Shown here piece by piece: positions 26,872 to 36,390 of a stretch of DNA of 64,000 bases; position 1 is the first letter of the stretch, and each line of letters opens with the position of its first letter. The stretch is from Glycomyces sp040645615 (GTDB lineage: Bacteria; Actinomycetota; Actinomycetes; Mycobacteriales; Micromonosporaceae), in assembly GCF_040645615.1 (NCBI RefSeq), contig NZ_JBEYYO010000005.1:1-64000 (forward strand). Direction: 5' to 3'. The translations under genes were made by a program, and so were the position numbers. The notes beneath the pieces are model-generated. The model saw only the letters and a program-made list of their open reading frames with translations. It was not told the origin of the DNA and made no database searches.

Positions 26872-27540
26872 TCAGTCCTCGTCGACGAGGGTGACCTGGC
26901 CGGTGTCGAGGTCGTAGACCGCGCCGACGACCAGGACGCCGTCGAGGTGCTCGCGGCGGCTGAGGTCGGCCACGGTGCGGCGCACCTGGAGGCGCAGGGC
27001 CTTGGGGGCGGCGTCCTCGCCTTCGGCGGATTCCTCGATGGCCTGGGACGCGGGCTGCCAGAGCTGTTCGACGAGGTAGCCCGAGCGCGGGTCGTGGGTG
27101 TCGGCCTCGACGGCGTTGAGGGCGGCGTTGATCGCGCCGCACCTTTCGTGGCCGAGCACGACCACCAGGGAGACGCCCAGTTCTGCGGCGGCGAACTCCA
27201 GGGAGCCGACGGCGGCGCGGTCGGGCACGTGCCCGGCGGTGCGCACCACCAGGAGCTGGCCGAAGTCGCAGTCGAAGACGCTCTCGGCGGTGACGCGCGA
27301 GTCGATGCAGGTGAAGACCACGGCGCTGGGGGTCTGGTCGGGGGCCGCGTCGCGGGCGGCGACGATGTCGCGCTTGTAGCGGGGCTCTCCGGCCACGAAT
27401 CGGCCGTTGCCTTCGAGGAGGCTCAGCAGGGTCGAGGCGGCTCGGTGGTGCTCCATCAGCGAGGAGGCGGTCAGTTCTGGCACGCCCTGAATGGTGCCGT
27501 ACTCGAAGGGCTGGTGCAAGCGCGACGGGCGAGGCGTCAC
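26872..27540 (-). CDS. Beta-class carbonic anhydrase
   Basis: This 222-aa enzyme interconverts CO2 and bicarbonate. The zinc ligands are C78 (CIDSR, with D80 and R82 as the catalytic dyad), H131 and C134 (GHERCGAI). The GTG start at 27540 is preceded by AAAGG; a later in-frame ATG (residue 30, MEHHRAA) is possible because the first 25 residues are not conserved. It is divergent from the HxlR regulator. Confidence 0.93.
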   Translation of the reverse strand: MTPRPSRLHQPFEYGTIQGVPELTASSLMEHHRAASTLLSLLEGNGRFVAGEPRYKRDIVAARDAAPDQTPSAVVFTCIDSRVTAESVFDCDFGQLLVVRTAGHVPDRAAVGSLEFAAAELGVSLVVVLGHERCGAINAALNAVEADTHDPRSGYLVEQLWQPASQAIEESAEGEDAAPKALRLQVRRTVADLSRREHLDGVLVVGAVYDLDTGQVTLVDED

Positions 27541-27715
27541 GCACCTTTAACCGACCTCACGTTACCGGTTCGAGATCTTCAGGTCATTTAGGAGGACTTG
27601 CCGCTCGCAGAAGCGGACCATAGGATGGACGCACACTACCGCGAGGCGGTCTGCCTGCGGTTTCATCGTCTTCTTCGTGCGGCCCGCGAGTGGCCTCGAA
27701 TCCCGGGAGGAATCC

Positions 27716-28384
27716 GTGCGCACTTACGGCGACGGCTGTCCGGCCGCCCACGCGCTCGACCTGGTGGGCGAGCGGTGGTCGCTGCTCATCGTCCGCGAGC
27801 TGCTGCTGGGGCCCAAGCGGTTCACGGATCTGCGCGGCGGGCTGCACGGCGCGAGCGCGAACGTGCTCTCGCAGCGGCTGCGGGAATTGGAGGCGCACGG
27901 CGTGATCTCCAAGCGGCGGCTGCCGCCGCCGGCCGCGTCGAAGGTGTACGAGCTGACCGAGTGGGGCCGCGAGCTCGAAGCGCCGATCGTGATGCTGCTG
28001 CGGTGGGGCGCGCGGTCGGCGGCGATCCCGCTGGACGCGCCGATGGGCGCCGACGCGCTGATCCTGGCGATGCGCAGCCTGTTCATGCCGGTCGCGGCCC
28101 GGGGCTTCGACGCGGCGTTCGAGCTGTGGGTCGGGGACCGGCCGTTCATCGCCGAGATCATCGACGCGCAGCTGATCCTGGCCCCGGGCAGGCCCGAGCA
28201 CCCGCACGCGGTGATCCGCACCGACGCCGAGACGTTGAAGCGGCTCACCCTCGGCGGGCGCAGCCTCGACGTGTCGCTGCACGCCGGGCGCGTCACCGTC
28301 CAAGGCGACCAGGCGATGGCCGAGCGGTTCCTCGGGCTGTTCCGCCTGCCCGAACCGGCCGCCGCCTCCGCGAACGCCATGTAG
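27716..28384 (+). CDS. HxlR family regulator with C-terminal SCP2-like domain
   Basis: The 222-aa protein begins with a MarR/HxlR winged helix: CPAAHALDLVGERWSLLIVR has the conserved HxlR Cys and recognition region, followed by SQRLRELEAHGVI. The C-terminal 110 residues resemble the SCP2/sterol-carrier-like sensor domain found in actinobacterial HxlR proteins. The GTG start at 27716 has GGGAGG six nt upstream. It is convergent, with a 1-bp gap, to the DUF1445 gene. Confidence 0.88.
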   Translation: MRTYGDGCPAAHALDLVGERWSLLIVRELLLGPKRFTDLRGGLHGASANVLSQRLRELEAHGVISKRRLPPPAASKVYELTEWGRELEAPIVMLLRWGARSAAIPLDAPMGADALILAMRSLFMPVAARGFDAAFELWVGDRPFIAEIIDAQLILAPGRPEHPHAVIRTDAETLKRLTLGGRSLDVSLHAGRVTVQGDQAMAERFLGLFRLPEPAAASANAM

Positions 28385-28385
28385 C

Positions 28386-29198
28386 TCAACGGGTCGAGGC
28401 CGGGACGGTGCCGGCGAACTTGATCCGCCGGTCGGTGATGAGCATGTGCCCCGGCGCGTGCGTGATCGCGAACGGCAGCTTGGCCCCCACGACCGCTTCC
28501 TGGAGCGTCACGCCGCAGGCCCAGAACACCGGGACGTCGTCGGGCCCGAACTCGACCGGGTCGCCGAAGTCGGGGCGGGAGAGATCTTTGATCCCCAGCG
28601 CCGCCGGACTCCCGATGTGGATCGGCGCGCCGTGGGCCAGCCTCAGGTCCCGGGTGACCGAGATGGCGCGGTTGACCAGTTCGGCGGGGATCGGCCGCAT
28701 GGTGACCACGAGCGGGCCGCGGAACCGCTCGGCACCCAGGCACCGCCGGTTGGTGCGGTACATCGGCACGTTCAGGCCCTGTTCGGTGTGGCGCAGCGGG
28801 ACCCCGGCGCGTTCCAGCAGCGGCTCGAACGTGAAGCTGCACCCCAGCAGGAACGTGACCAGGTCCGAGCGCCACAGGCCGACCACGTCGGTGCGGGTGC
28901 CCAGGAGCTGGCCGCGGCTCCACACACGGTAGGCCGGGAGGTCGCGGCGCAGGTCCGCGCCCTCGGCGAGGTCGGTCGTGAAGCGCCCGGCCCCGACCAC
29001 GGCCAGCAGCGGGCAGGCCCGCGGGTTGCGCACCGCGAAGCGGCGCAAAGCGATCGCGTGCTCCCGTGGCACGCTCACCAGGTTCGCCTGGACGTATCCG
29101 TGGGACCAGCCGCTCGTGGGGGTGACCAGTCCGCTGCGGAACTCGGCGCGGGCCTGGTGGGGCAGGGCCATCGCCTCGGGACGCTGTCTCGTGAACAT
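28386..29198 (-). CDS. Putative hydro-lyase, DUF1445/YcsI family (D-glutamate cyclase-like)
   Basis: This 270-aa protein matches DUF1445: GYVQANLVSVP, VTFLLGCSFTFE, VPMYRTN and the strongly conserved FWACGVTLQEAV and ITHAPGHMLITD motifs. Members are annotated as hydro-lyases, and a eukaryotic homologue domain is a D-glutamate cyclase. The ATG at 29198 follows AGAGGAGGAACG, an ideal ribosome binding site. It is monocistronic. Confidence 0.88.
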   Translation of the reverse strand: MFTRQRPEAMALPHQARAEFRSGLVTPTSGWSHGYVQANLVSVPREHAIALRRFAVRNPRACPLLAVVGAGRFTTDLAEGADLRRDLPAYRVWSRGQLLGTRTDVVGLWRSDLVTFLLGCSFTFEPLLERAGVPLRHTEQGLNVPMYRTNRRCLGAERFRGPLVVTMRPIPAELVNRAISVTRDLRLAHGAPIHIGSPAALGIKDLSRPDFGDPVEFGPDDVPVFWACGVTLQEAVVGAKLPFAITHAPGHMLITDRRIKFAGTVPASTR

Positions 29199-29387
29199 CG
29201 TTCCTCCTCTGCTCGACACTTCGAGCTTCGAGTCCGACGCGTCAAGACCTTCACGAGTCCTTCACGAGAGCGAGACCGGCGACCGGATCGTCACGCTCCG
29301 AAACCCATTGCGACCGTTCCCAAATGATCACCAATTGCCCATAGACTGGAATCTGCCCACGCCTCCGCCCCGCATTGGAGGTCGCGC

Positions 29388-32300
29388 TTGGACTTTGCGA
29401 TCCTCGGCCCGTTGCAGCTCGCATGGGAAGGCCAGCCCGTGCCGCTGCCGGGCCGGACCCTGCCCAGGCTGTTCGCCGTGCTGCTCTTGGAGGCCGGGCA
29501 CGTGGTGGCGCTGCCGCGCCTGGTCGACGCGCTGTGGGAGGACGACCCGCCCGCGACCGCCAGGCGCCAGGTCCAGAACCTCGTGGCCGCCGCCAGGTCC
29601 AAGCTCCAACCGGCCGAGGGCTGCGAGATCGAGAAGATCGGCGAGGGCTACCGGCTGCGCGTCAGGCCCGAGAACGTGGACGCGCTCAGATTCCAACGGG
29701 CCGTGCGCATCGCACGCGAGCAGGTCGCGGCCTCCGAACCGGGGGCCGCGCTCGCGACGCTGCGGGAGGCGCTGGCGATCTGGCGCGGGCCCGCGCTCAC
29801 CGGGTTCAGCGGGCGGATGCTCGAATCGGGGGCGCTGCGCTGGAACGAGGAGCGCGCCGCCGCCGAAGAGGACCGCGCCGAACTCGAACTCGACCTCGAC
29901 ACGAAGGCGGCGGTCGTGGCCGACCTGCGACGAGTCCTCGACGACCACCCCTATAGGCAGAGGGCCGCCGAGCTGCTCATGACCGCGCTGCACCGCGAGG
30001 ACCGCACCGTCGAGGCGCTGGAGGCGTACGAGGCGATCCGCCGCCGCCTCGCCGACGAACTCGGCATCGACCCCGGGCAGCGCCTCAAGGACCTGCACAC
30101 CGCGATCCTGCGCGACGACCCGGCGCTGCGCGCGAGCCCGGGCCCCGAGGCCGGGCCCGCGCCCCGGCGCAAGCTCCCCGCGCCCGCGCAGCTCCCGGCC
30201 GACAGCGTCCACTTCACCGGCCGCCGCGACGAACTCGCGGCCCTCGACCTGCTGCTGGAGCCGGGCCCGCGGAAGGCGGTGCTGTCGGGGATCGGCGGCG
30301 CGGGCAAGACCACGCTCGCGCTGCACTGGGCCCACCGGGTGCGCGAGCGGTTCCCCGACGGGCAGCTCTACGTCAACCTCCGCGGATCGGGCCGCAGCGC
30401 CCCGCTGACCCCGCTCGACGCCATCGCGGGTTTCCTGCGGGCCCTCGGGATGGGCTCGGAGGCGATCCCCTCGGACACCGACGAGGCCGCGGCGCTGCTG
30501 CGCTCGCGACTGGCCGACACCAAGACGCTCATGGTCCTCGACAACGCAAGGGACTCATCGCAGGTCACGCCGCTGCTGCCGGGGACCGCCGGGTGCGCGG
30601 CCGTGGTCACCAGCCGGTCCCGGCTGCCCGACCTGGCCGCGCGGCACGACATCCGGCAGATCACCGTGGGCGCCCTGGCCGCGGGCGAGTCGGTGCGGCT
30701 GCTGGAGAGCCTCATCGGCGAGACCCGCGTCGCGGCCGAACCCGAGGCCGCTTCACGGATCGCGGGGTTGTGCGGCGGGCTGCCGCTCGCGCTGCGGATC
30801 GTGGGCACCAACCTCGCCGGGCAGGCCGGGACCACGCTCGCCGAGACCGCCACGGCGCTCGCCGGGCGCGACCGGCTCGCGCACCTCGCCGTCGAAGGCG
30901 ACCCCACCACCACGGTCGCGGCCGCGTTCGACCTGTCGTTCCAGGCACTCGACCCCGAAGAGGAACTGCTGTACCTGAACCTCGCGTGCCTGCCCGGCGC
31001 GGACTTCTCCAAGGGCCTGGCGGTGGCCTTGGCCGCATGGGAACCCGAAGCGGCCGAACGGCTCCTGGCCCGGCTCGTGGCCTCGCACCGCATCGACGAG
31101 TACCGGCCGGGCCGCTACCGGTTCCATGACCTCGTGCGCGACTACGCCCGCCGCAAAGCCGAATCGGGGTTCGACGCCGCCGCGCTGCAACGACTCAGAG
31201 AGCAGACCGTCGACTGGTACGCCAAGGGCACCGCGCGGCTGCCGGTCGAGGAGTACCGCAACATCGTGGCCACGTTCCTCGAATGGAACGGGCACCCGAC
31301 GGTGTCGCGGCTGCTCAGGAGGCTCATCGCGTTCGCCAAGACCGGATACCGCGACGAGACTTCGCTGTCGGACTCGCAGTACGAGCTCCCCGGGCTCGCG
31401 CACGTGGCCGAAAGGGGCATCGAGACCGGGGTGCGCTCGGGCGACCCGATGGACGCGGCCAGGGCGTACGCACTCGCCGACGCCGTCGCCTACGCGTCGG
31501 GCGACCTCAACTCCTCCAAGGTCTACGCCGAGAGGACCCTGGACTACCTGCGCCGCACCCCCGACGGCGACCGCACCGGCAAGGCCCGCAGCGACCTCGG
31601 GACCACCTTGACGCAGATGGGCCGCTACCGGGAGGCCGTGTCGATCCTGCGGGAGGCCGCCCTGGCCGCTGAGCGGTCCGGGGAGCGCTGGGTCCGCGTG
31701 GAGGTGCTCACCTCGCTGGGGACGGTGCTGCGGCGCATGGGACTCTTCCCCGAGGCCGAATCCCACCTGCGCCGGGCCCGCGATCTCGACGCGAGCGCGC
31801 CCGAAGGCCCGACCACGGTGTACCCGCTGCTGGCGCTCTCGGAGCTGTACGTCGACCAGGGCCGCATCAGCGCCGCCGAGGACCTGTGCCGCGAGATCGC
31901 CGAGATGCTGCGCGTCCACCCGTCGAACTACTACCGGTCCCGGCTCTACTTCCGGCAGTTCGCCGTCCACCGCGCCGACGAGGACTACCTGCGGGCCGAG
32001 GCCGCGCTGCTGCACGGGCTCGAACTCGTCGAGCAGGTCAACAACTCGCGTCACCAGCTGGTGTACACGTACTGGCTCGCGGAGCTGTACGTCGACACCG
32101 AGCAGTACGACCAGGCCGAGGACGCGATGCGCCGCGTCGCGCACCTGAACCGGTACGAGACCTCCGAGTCACTGGCGGTGAAGGCCCGGGTCATGTGCCG
32201 CCTGCTGACCGCCACGGGAGACCTGGGGCGGGCCGTCAAGATGGGCCGCCAGGCCTGCGACGTGTTCGCGGCCATGCCCGACCCGCTGCGGCAGGCGCGG

Positions 32301-32417
32301 AGCCTGCGGGCGCTGGCGCGCGCGTACCGGGCCGCCGGGCTGGAGGAGGCGGCGGGCGAATGCGAGGCCGAGGCGCGGGACCTGTTCGAGGCCTTGGGGA
32401 TCGACCCGAGCCGCTGA
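29388..32417 (+). CDS. AfsR/SARP family transcriptional regulator (BTAD-NB-ARC-TPR)
   Basis: This 1009-aa protein has an OmpR-like winged helix (residues 1-90), a bacterial transcriptional activation domain with TPR-like helices (about 95-245), and a Pro-rich linker. An NB-ARC/STAND ATPase follows, with Walker A GIGGAGKTT near residue 302 and Walker B-like TLMVLDNARD. TPR repeats fill the last 400 residues. This is the AfsR layout, which activates secondary metabolism or development in Streptomyces. The TTG start follows TTGGAGG. No biosynthetic cluster flanks it, so its target is unknown. Confidence 0.93.
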   Translation: MDFAILGPLQLAWEGQPVPLPGRTLPRLFAVLLLEAGHVVALPRLVDALWEDDPPATARRQVQNLVAAARSKLQPAEGCEIEKIGEGYRLRVRPENVDALRFQRAVRIAREQVAASEPGAALATLREALAIWRGPALTGFSGRMLESGALRWNEERAAAEEDRAELELDLDTKAAVVADLRRVLDDHPYRQRAAELLMTALHREDRTVEALEAYEAIRRRLADELGIDPGQRLKDLHTAILRDDPALRASPGPEAGPAPRRKLPAPAQLPADSVHFTGRRDELAALDLLLEPGPRKAVLSGIGGAGKTTLALHWAHRVRERFPDGQLYVNLRGSGRSAPLTPLDAIAGFLRALGMGSEAIPSDTDEAAALLRSRLADTKTLMVLDNARDSSQVTPLLPGTAGCAAVVTSRSRLPDLAARHDIRQITVGALAAGESVRLLESLIGETRVAAEPEAASRIAGLCGGLPLALRIVGTNLAGQAGTTLAETATALAGRDRLAHLAVEGDPTTTVAAAFDLSFQALDPEEELLYLNLACLPGADFSKGLAVALAAWEPEAAERLLARLVASHRIDEYRPGRYRFHDLVRDYARRKAESGFDAAALQRLREQTVDWYAKGTARLPVEEYRNIVATFLEWNGHPTVSRLLRRLIAFAKTGYRDETSLSDSQYELPGLAHVAERGIETGVRSGDPMDAARAYALADAVAYASGDLNSSKVYAERTLDYLRRTPDGDRTGKARSDLGTTLTQMGRYREAVSILREAALAAERSGERWVRVEVLTSLGTVLRRMGLFPEAESHLRRARDLDASAPEGPTTVYPLLALSELYVDQGRISAAEDLCREIAEMLRVHPSNYYRSRLYFRQFAVHRADEDYLRAEAALLHGLELVEQVNNSRHQLVYTYWLAELYVDTEQYDQAEDAMRRVAHLNRYETSESLAVKARVMCRLLTATGDLGRAVKMGRQACDVFAAMPDPLRQARSLRALARAYRAAGLEEAAGECEAEARDLFEALGIDPSR

Positions 32418-32497
32418 GTCCAGTCGGTCGACTGATGCGGTCCCAGTCGGCCCGCTCCTAGGGTTGGGCGCACACCCACCGATGAGAAGAGGTCGAC

Positions 32498-33478
32498 ATG
32501 CACGCCATCCGCCACCATGCCTTCGGCGGCCCCGAGGTCCTCGTCTACGAGGAGGTCCCCGAGCCCGAGCCGGGCCCCGGCCAGCTGCGCATCGCCACCC
32601 GGGCCGCCGGGGTGCACCTCTTGGACACCACGTTCCGCACCGGCGCGAAGGACAGCCCGTACCCGCTGCCGGAGCTGCCAGCGATCCCGGGCCGGGAGGC
32701 GGCCGGGGTCGTGGACGCGGTCGGCGAGGGCGTGGACGAGTCGTGGATCGGCAAGCGCGTGGTCGCCCACCTCGGGTTCGCGTCGGCCGGGTACGCAGAG
32801 AAGGCCGTGCGCGAGGTCGAGTCCGTGCACGAGATCCCCGGCGACGCGGACTTCGCCGAGGCTGTGGCGATGATCGGCACCGGCCGCACCGCGCTGCTGA
32901 TCCTCTCGGTCGCAGCGGTGACGAAGGAGGACGTGGTCCTCGTCCCGGCCGCGGCCGGTGGCCTGGGCACGCTGCTCGTGCAGGCGTCGAAGCGGGCCGG
33001 GGCGTACGTGATCGGCTTGGCGGGCGGTGAGGACAAAGTGCGGCAGGTGGCCGCGAACGGCGCGGACGCGGCGATCGACTACCGGGCCGAGGGCTGGACC
33101 GACGTGCTCGACCGGGCCTTGGAGGGCCGCGAGGCGAGTCTCTTGTTCGACTCGGTGGGCGGCGAGGTGGGCCGGGCGACGTTCGACCGGCTGGCGTTCG
33201 GCGGTCGGATGGTCGTGTTCGGCTGGTCGGCGGGCAAGGCGACCGAAGCGACGGTCGAGGACATCGTGGGCAGGGGCCTGACGGTCACCGGAGCGCTCGG
33301 CCCGAAGCTGCTGGCGAAGTTCGGCGGCCTCAAGGCGCTGGAGGAGCGATCGCTTGAGGAGCTGGCGGCGGGACGGCTGCGCCCGGCGGTCCACAGGTTC
33401 AAGCTGTCGGAAGCGGCCGAAGCGCACCGGGCGCTGGAGCACCGGGGCACGACCGGCAAGGTGATCCTGGAGCCGTGA
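32498..33478 (+). CDS. Zinc-independent MDR quinone oxidoreductase-like protein
   Basis: This 326-aa medium-chain dehydrogenase/reductase resembles NADPH:quinone reductases. It has a GroES-like N-terminal domain without the zinc Cys/His set, and a Rossmann motif (VPAAAGGLGTLLVQASKRAG, from about residue 150). The substrate is unknown. GAAGAGG precedes the ATG, and TAGGGT at 32459-32464 is a likely -10. It starts 80 bp after the AfsR-type gene and may have its own promoter. Confidence 0.9.
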   Translation: MHAIRHHAFGGPEVLVYEEVPEPEPGPGQLRIATRAAGVHLLDTTFRTGAKDSPYPLPELPAIPGREAAGVVDAVGEGVDESWIGKRVVAHLGFASAGYAEKAVREVESVHEIPGDADFAEAVAMIGTGRTALLILSVAAVTKEDVVLVPAAAGGLGTLLVQASKRAGAYVIGLAGGEDKVRQVAANGADAAIDYRAEGWTDVLDRALEGREASLLFDSVGGEVGRATFDRLAFGGRMVVFGWSAGKATEATVEDIVGRGLTVTGALGPKLLAKFGGLKALEERSLEELAAGRLRPAVHRFKLSEAAEAHRALEHRGTTGKVILEP

Positions 33479-33519
33479 ACGCAGTTCGGAGGACCCTTTC
33501 GGGTCCTCCGAACTGCGTT
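33478..33519 (+). terminator. Very long perfect terminator hairpin
   Basis: A perfect 19-bp stem (33478-33496 with 33501-33519) around a TTTC loop starts inside the stop codon of the MDR gene. It has no T tract. See the findings on its unusual length. Confidence 0.8.
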
Positions 33520-34069
33520 ATGACGCATGCGGTCGAGCGGCGAGTGCGACGGAATCGCGACGGCAAGGGCCACAGCCTGGCGGCCGCCCCGGCCGAGCCG
33601 GTGACCCTCCGACGCGAGCGGGACCGCCACGCAAAGGTGACCTCGGCCGGGTTCACGCCACATGCGCGCTGAAACTCGCCCGCCGCGCAGCGACCGCCCC
33701 GGCCGAGCCGGTGACCGCCACCGTGAGCGAGGCGCTCACGGCCGACCGAACCGGCGTCACCGCGACCGCGAGCCCGACTGCTGCGGCCGCCCCGGCCGAG
33801 CCGGTGACCCGCCGACGCGAGCGGGGCGCTGCACGCTCGACCGAACTGAGCTCACCGCGACTGCGACCACGAGCGGAATCGCGACGGCCGCCCGGAGTCA
33901 TCGCGACCGGGAGCGAGACTGCGGCGGCCGCCTCAGTCGAGCCCGTGAGCGCCACCGTGAGCGAGGCGCTCACGGCCGACCGAACCGGCGTCACCGCGAC
34001 CGCGAGCCCGACTGCTACGACCGCCTCGACTCGCTCCGCCCGCGTCGCCCGCTTTCGCTTCGCCTCTGC
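33520..34069. repeat. Gene-free interval with 66-bp identical direct repeats
   Basis: A 550-bp stretch without a convincing gene. A 66-bp block occurs identically at 33717-33782 and 33951-34016 (period 234 bp), and similarity extends outwards from GAGCCGGTGACC and GAGCCCGTGAGC. Shorter pieces (GGCCGAGCCGGTGACC) recur at about 33590, 33702 and 33795. Inside each block GTGAGCG and CGCTCAC form a 3-nt-loop hairpin. The origin is unknown. Confidence 0.75.
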
Positions 34070-35260
34070 TTACGAGGCCGTGACCAGTTCTGCCGGGGCC
34101 ACCGTCGGGACCGTGGACTGGGCGTGGACCCTTGCCAGCGGGATCGACAGGGCCAGGCCCGCGAGGGCCAGGCCGACGCCGACGAGGATCGGGGCCGTCA
34201 GGCCCAGGCCCGCCGAGAGGGCCAGGCCGCCGAGCCAGGCGCCGTTGGCGTTGGCGAGGTTGAAGGCGGCGTGGTGCATCGAGGAGGCCAGGGACGGGGC
34301 CTCGTGGGCGCCGTCGAGGAGCAGGCGCTGCATGATGGGGCCCACCAGCGAGGACGAGGTCGCCATCAGGAAGACCCCGGCGATCGCCAGGACCGGGTTC
34401 GACATCGAGAACGCCATCATCGTGAGCACCACCGCGATCGCGATGAACGCGCCGAACAGGCCGCGGATCGGTGAGCGGTCGGCGATCTGGCCGCCGAGCA
34501 CGTTGCCCACCGTCAGGCCGAGGCCGAAGATCGCGAGCGTGACCGCGATGGCCACCGCGCTCAGACCGGTGATCTCTTCGAGGATCGGCGTCAGGTACGT
34601 GTAGGCGGCGAACATGCCGCCGAAGCCCACCGCGCCGGTGATCAGCGGCAGCAGGACCCGCTTGGAGCCGATCGCGCGGACCTCGTCGCGGGCCCGGGTC
34701 GCCACGATCGTGCCGCGCGTGTCGGGCACGGTCAGCCAGATCGCGGCGGCGGCCACCAGGCCGAGCGCTGCCACGGCAGCGAAGATCCACCGCCACGAGA
34801 CCTGGCCGACGACCAGGGTGCTGATCGGGACGCCGACGATCGTGGCGACCGTGAGTCCGGACATGATCCCGGCGATCGCGCGGGCGCGGCGCTCGTAGGC
34901 GACCAGACTCGCGCCGACCACCGCGGCCGCGCCGAAGAACGCGCCGTGCGGCAGGCCCGCCACGAAACGCGAGGCGAGCAGCGTCGAGAAGTCGGGGGCC
35001 AGCGCGGTGGCGAGGTTGGCGACCGCGAACGCGCCCATGAGGCCGATCAGGAGCGGCTTGCGGGGGACGCGGGTGGTGAAGACGGTGAGCAGCGGCGCGC
35101 CGAGCACGACGCCGATGGCGTAGGCGGAGACGGCGAGGCCGGCCTGGGCGAGCGAGACGCCCGCGGAAGCGGCGAGCTGGGGAAGGATCCCCATGACGAC
35201 GAATTCGGCGGCGCCGATGCCGAACGCGCCGATGGACAGGGCGAACAGAGGCATGCGCAT
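34070..35260 (-). CDS. MFS exporter (AraJ/chloramphenicol-type DHA1)
   Basis: The 396-aa protein has 12 predicted transmembrane helices. The loop 2-3 signature reads as VPRKPLLIG, and the N-terminal EFVVMGILPQLA motif is typical of DHA1 drug or sugar efflux proteins of the AraJ/Cmx group. The ATG at 35260 has GGAG nine nt upstream; readings extending to 35395 are unsupported. The substrate is unknown. Confidence 0.88.
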   Translation of the reverse strand: MRMPLFALSIGAFGIGAAEFVVMGILPQLAASAGVSLAQAGLAVSAYAIGVVLGAPLLTVFTTRVPRKPLLIGLMGAFAVANLATALAPDFSTLLASRFVAGLPHGAFFGAAAVVGASLVAYERRARAIAGIMSGLTVATIVGVPISTLVVGQVSWRWIFAAVAALGLVAAAAIWLTVPDTRGTIVATRARDEVRAIGSKRVLLPLITGAVGFGGMFAAYTYLTPILEEITGLSAVAIAVTLAIFGLGLTVGNVLGGQIADRSPIRGLFGAFIAIAVVLTMMAFSMSNPVLAIAGVFLMATSSSLVGPIMQRLLLDGAHEAPSLASSMHHAAFNLANANGAWLGGLALSAGLGLTAPILVGVGLALAGLALSIPLARVHAQSTVPTVAPAELVTAS

Positions 35261-35440
35261 TGGAAGCAGCTCCGATGGATGAGGAGGGACGCTGAGGCTG
35301 TCACCGGCTGCGTCCTTGCCGTACCGGTCGCTGATCAAGATCGGGAGGTTGTGGTTCCTCCACGCCAAGCATAAGAACACTCGTTGGTCGAGCAAAAGTC
35401 CCGGAGGTGAAATCCGGGCGTGATGTCCGTCGCGGCGCGG

Positions 35441-36289
35441 TTACGAGCGGCGCACGGGGGCGTCAATCGTGACCGGCATCGCCTCACGCACCGAAGCGAA
35501 CGCGTGAGCTGTGGGTGAGTCCGGTTGCGGCACATAGACGATGAGTCGCAGCGCGGTGCCCGGCACGTCGAGGACCTGGCAGTCGAACTCCAGCGGCCCG
35601 TACTGGTGGTGGTCGACGCGCTTGGTCTGGACGCGGCGCACGGCCACTTGGTGGTCGGCCCACATCTCGCCGAACTCGGGACTCGCGCGCAGGAGCTCGT
35701 CGACCAGGGCGCGCAGGTGCGCGTCCCCGGGGCTGCGGGCCAGCGAAGCGCGCAGGTCGGCCACGCAGTCCTGGAGGAACGCGACCGTGGTCGGGTCGGC
35801 GAGGTTCCGCGCGGCGTGCGGGCCGGTGAAGTTGGTGCGCAGGATGTTGCGGTTCCCGGGGGCGAGCAGCGAGAGGAAGCCCATGAAGCGGTCGGCCACG
35901 GAGTTCCAGGCGAGGATGTCGTACGACGCGTCGATCGCGTACGCGGGGTAGTCGCCGAGTCCGGCCAGGAGGTTCGCGATCGTGGGCGTCACGGTGCGGC
36001 TCGACTCGGATTCGGGCAGCTCATCCACGAGGTGGAAGAGGTGGGCGCGCTGGTCGCGGTCGAGCATGAGCGCGCGGGCGAGCGCGCCGAGGACCTGCCG
36101 GGAGGGTTTGGGGCCGCGGGCCTGTTCGAGCCGGATGTAGTACTCGATGGAGATCCCGGCGAGCTGGGCGACCTCCTGGCGGCGCAGGCCGGGCGTGCGG
36201 CGCCTCGGCCCCTCGGGCAGGCCCACGTCGCCGGGCCGGATGGCGGCGCGGCGGGTGGTGAGGAAGTCGGCGAGCTGCTTGCGGTCCAT
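35441..36289 (-). CDS. XRE family regulator with MmyB-like ligand-binding domain
   Basis: This 282-aa protein starts with a helix-turn-helix (RRTPGLRRQEVAQLAGISIE, about residues 30-75), followed by the MmyB-like domain (YAIDASYDILAWNSVADRFM), which binds fatty-acid-like ligands in relatives. Such regulators commonly control the divergent SDR oxidoreductase gene. That gene lies 102 bp away here, and an inverted repeat sits between them. Confidence 0.92.
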   Translation of the reverse strand: MDRKQLADFLTTRRAAIRPGDVGLPEGPRRRTPGLRRQEVAQLAGISIEYYIRLEQARGPKPSRQVLGALARALMLDRDQRAHLFHLVDELPESESSRTVTPTIANLLAGLGDYPAYAIDASYDILAWNSVADRFMGFLSLLAPGNRNILRTNFTGPHAARNLADPTTVAFLQDCVADLRASLARSPGDAHLRALVDELLRASPEFGEMWADHQVAVRRVQTKRVDHHQYGPLEFDCQVLDVPGTALRLIVYVPQPDSPTAHAFASVREAMPVTIDAPVRRS

Positions 36290-36324
36290 GCGTCAATGGT
36301 CCCGCGTTCGGGGCCCGGGAGCCA

Positions 36325-36339
36325 GGTACGGGAAGTACC
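36325..36339. promoter_or_regulatory. Inverted-repeat operator between XRE and SDR genes
   Basis: GGTAC-N5-GTACC (perfect 5-bp arms) lies 36 bp from the XRE start and 52 bp from the SDR start, a plausible site for the XRE dimer. Confidence 0.5.
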
Positions 36340-36390
36340 ACCATAAGCGGTGCTCTTTGCGGGTCGCGTGATCGGGCGCAGGCTCGGGGC

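Noticed and set aside
29388..33478. Secondary-metabolite gene cluster around the AfsR-type regulator
   Set aside because: No synthase, tailoring or export genes are nearby, only single oxidoreductases and general genes.
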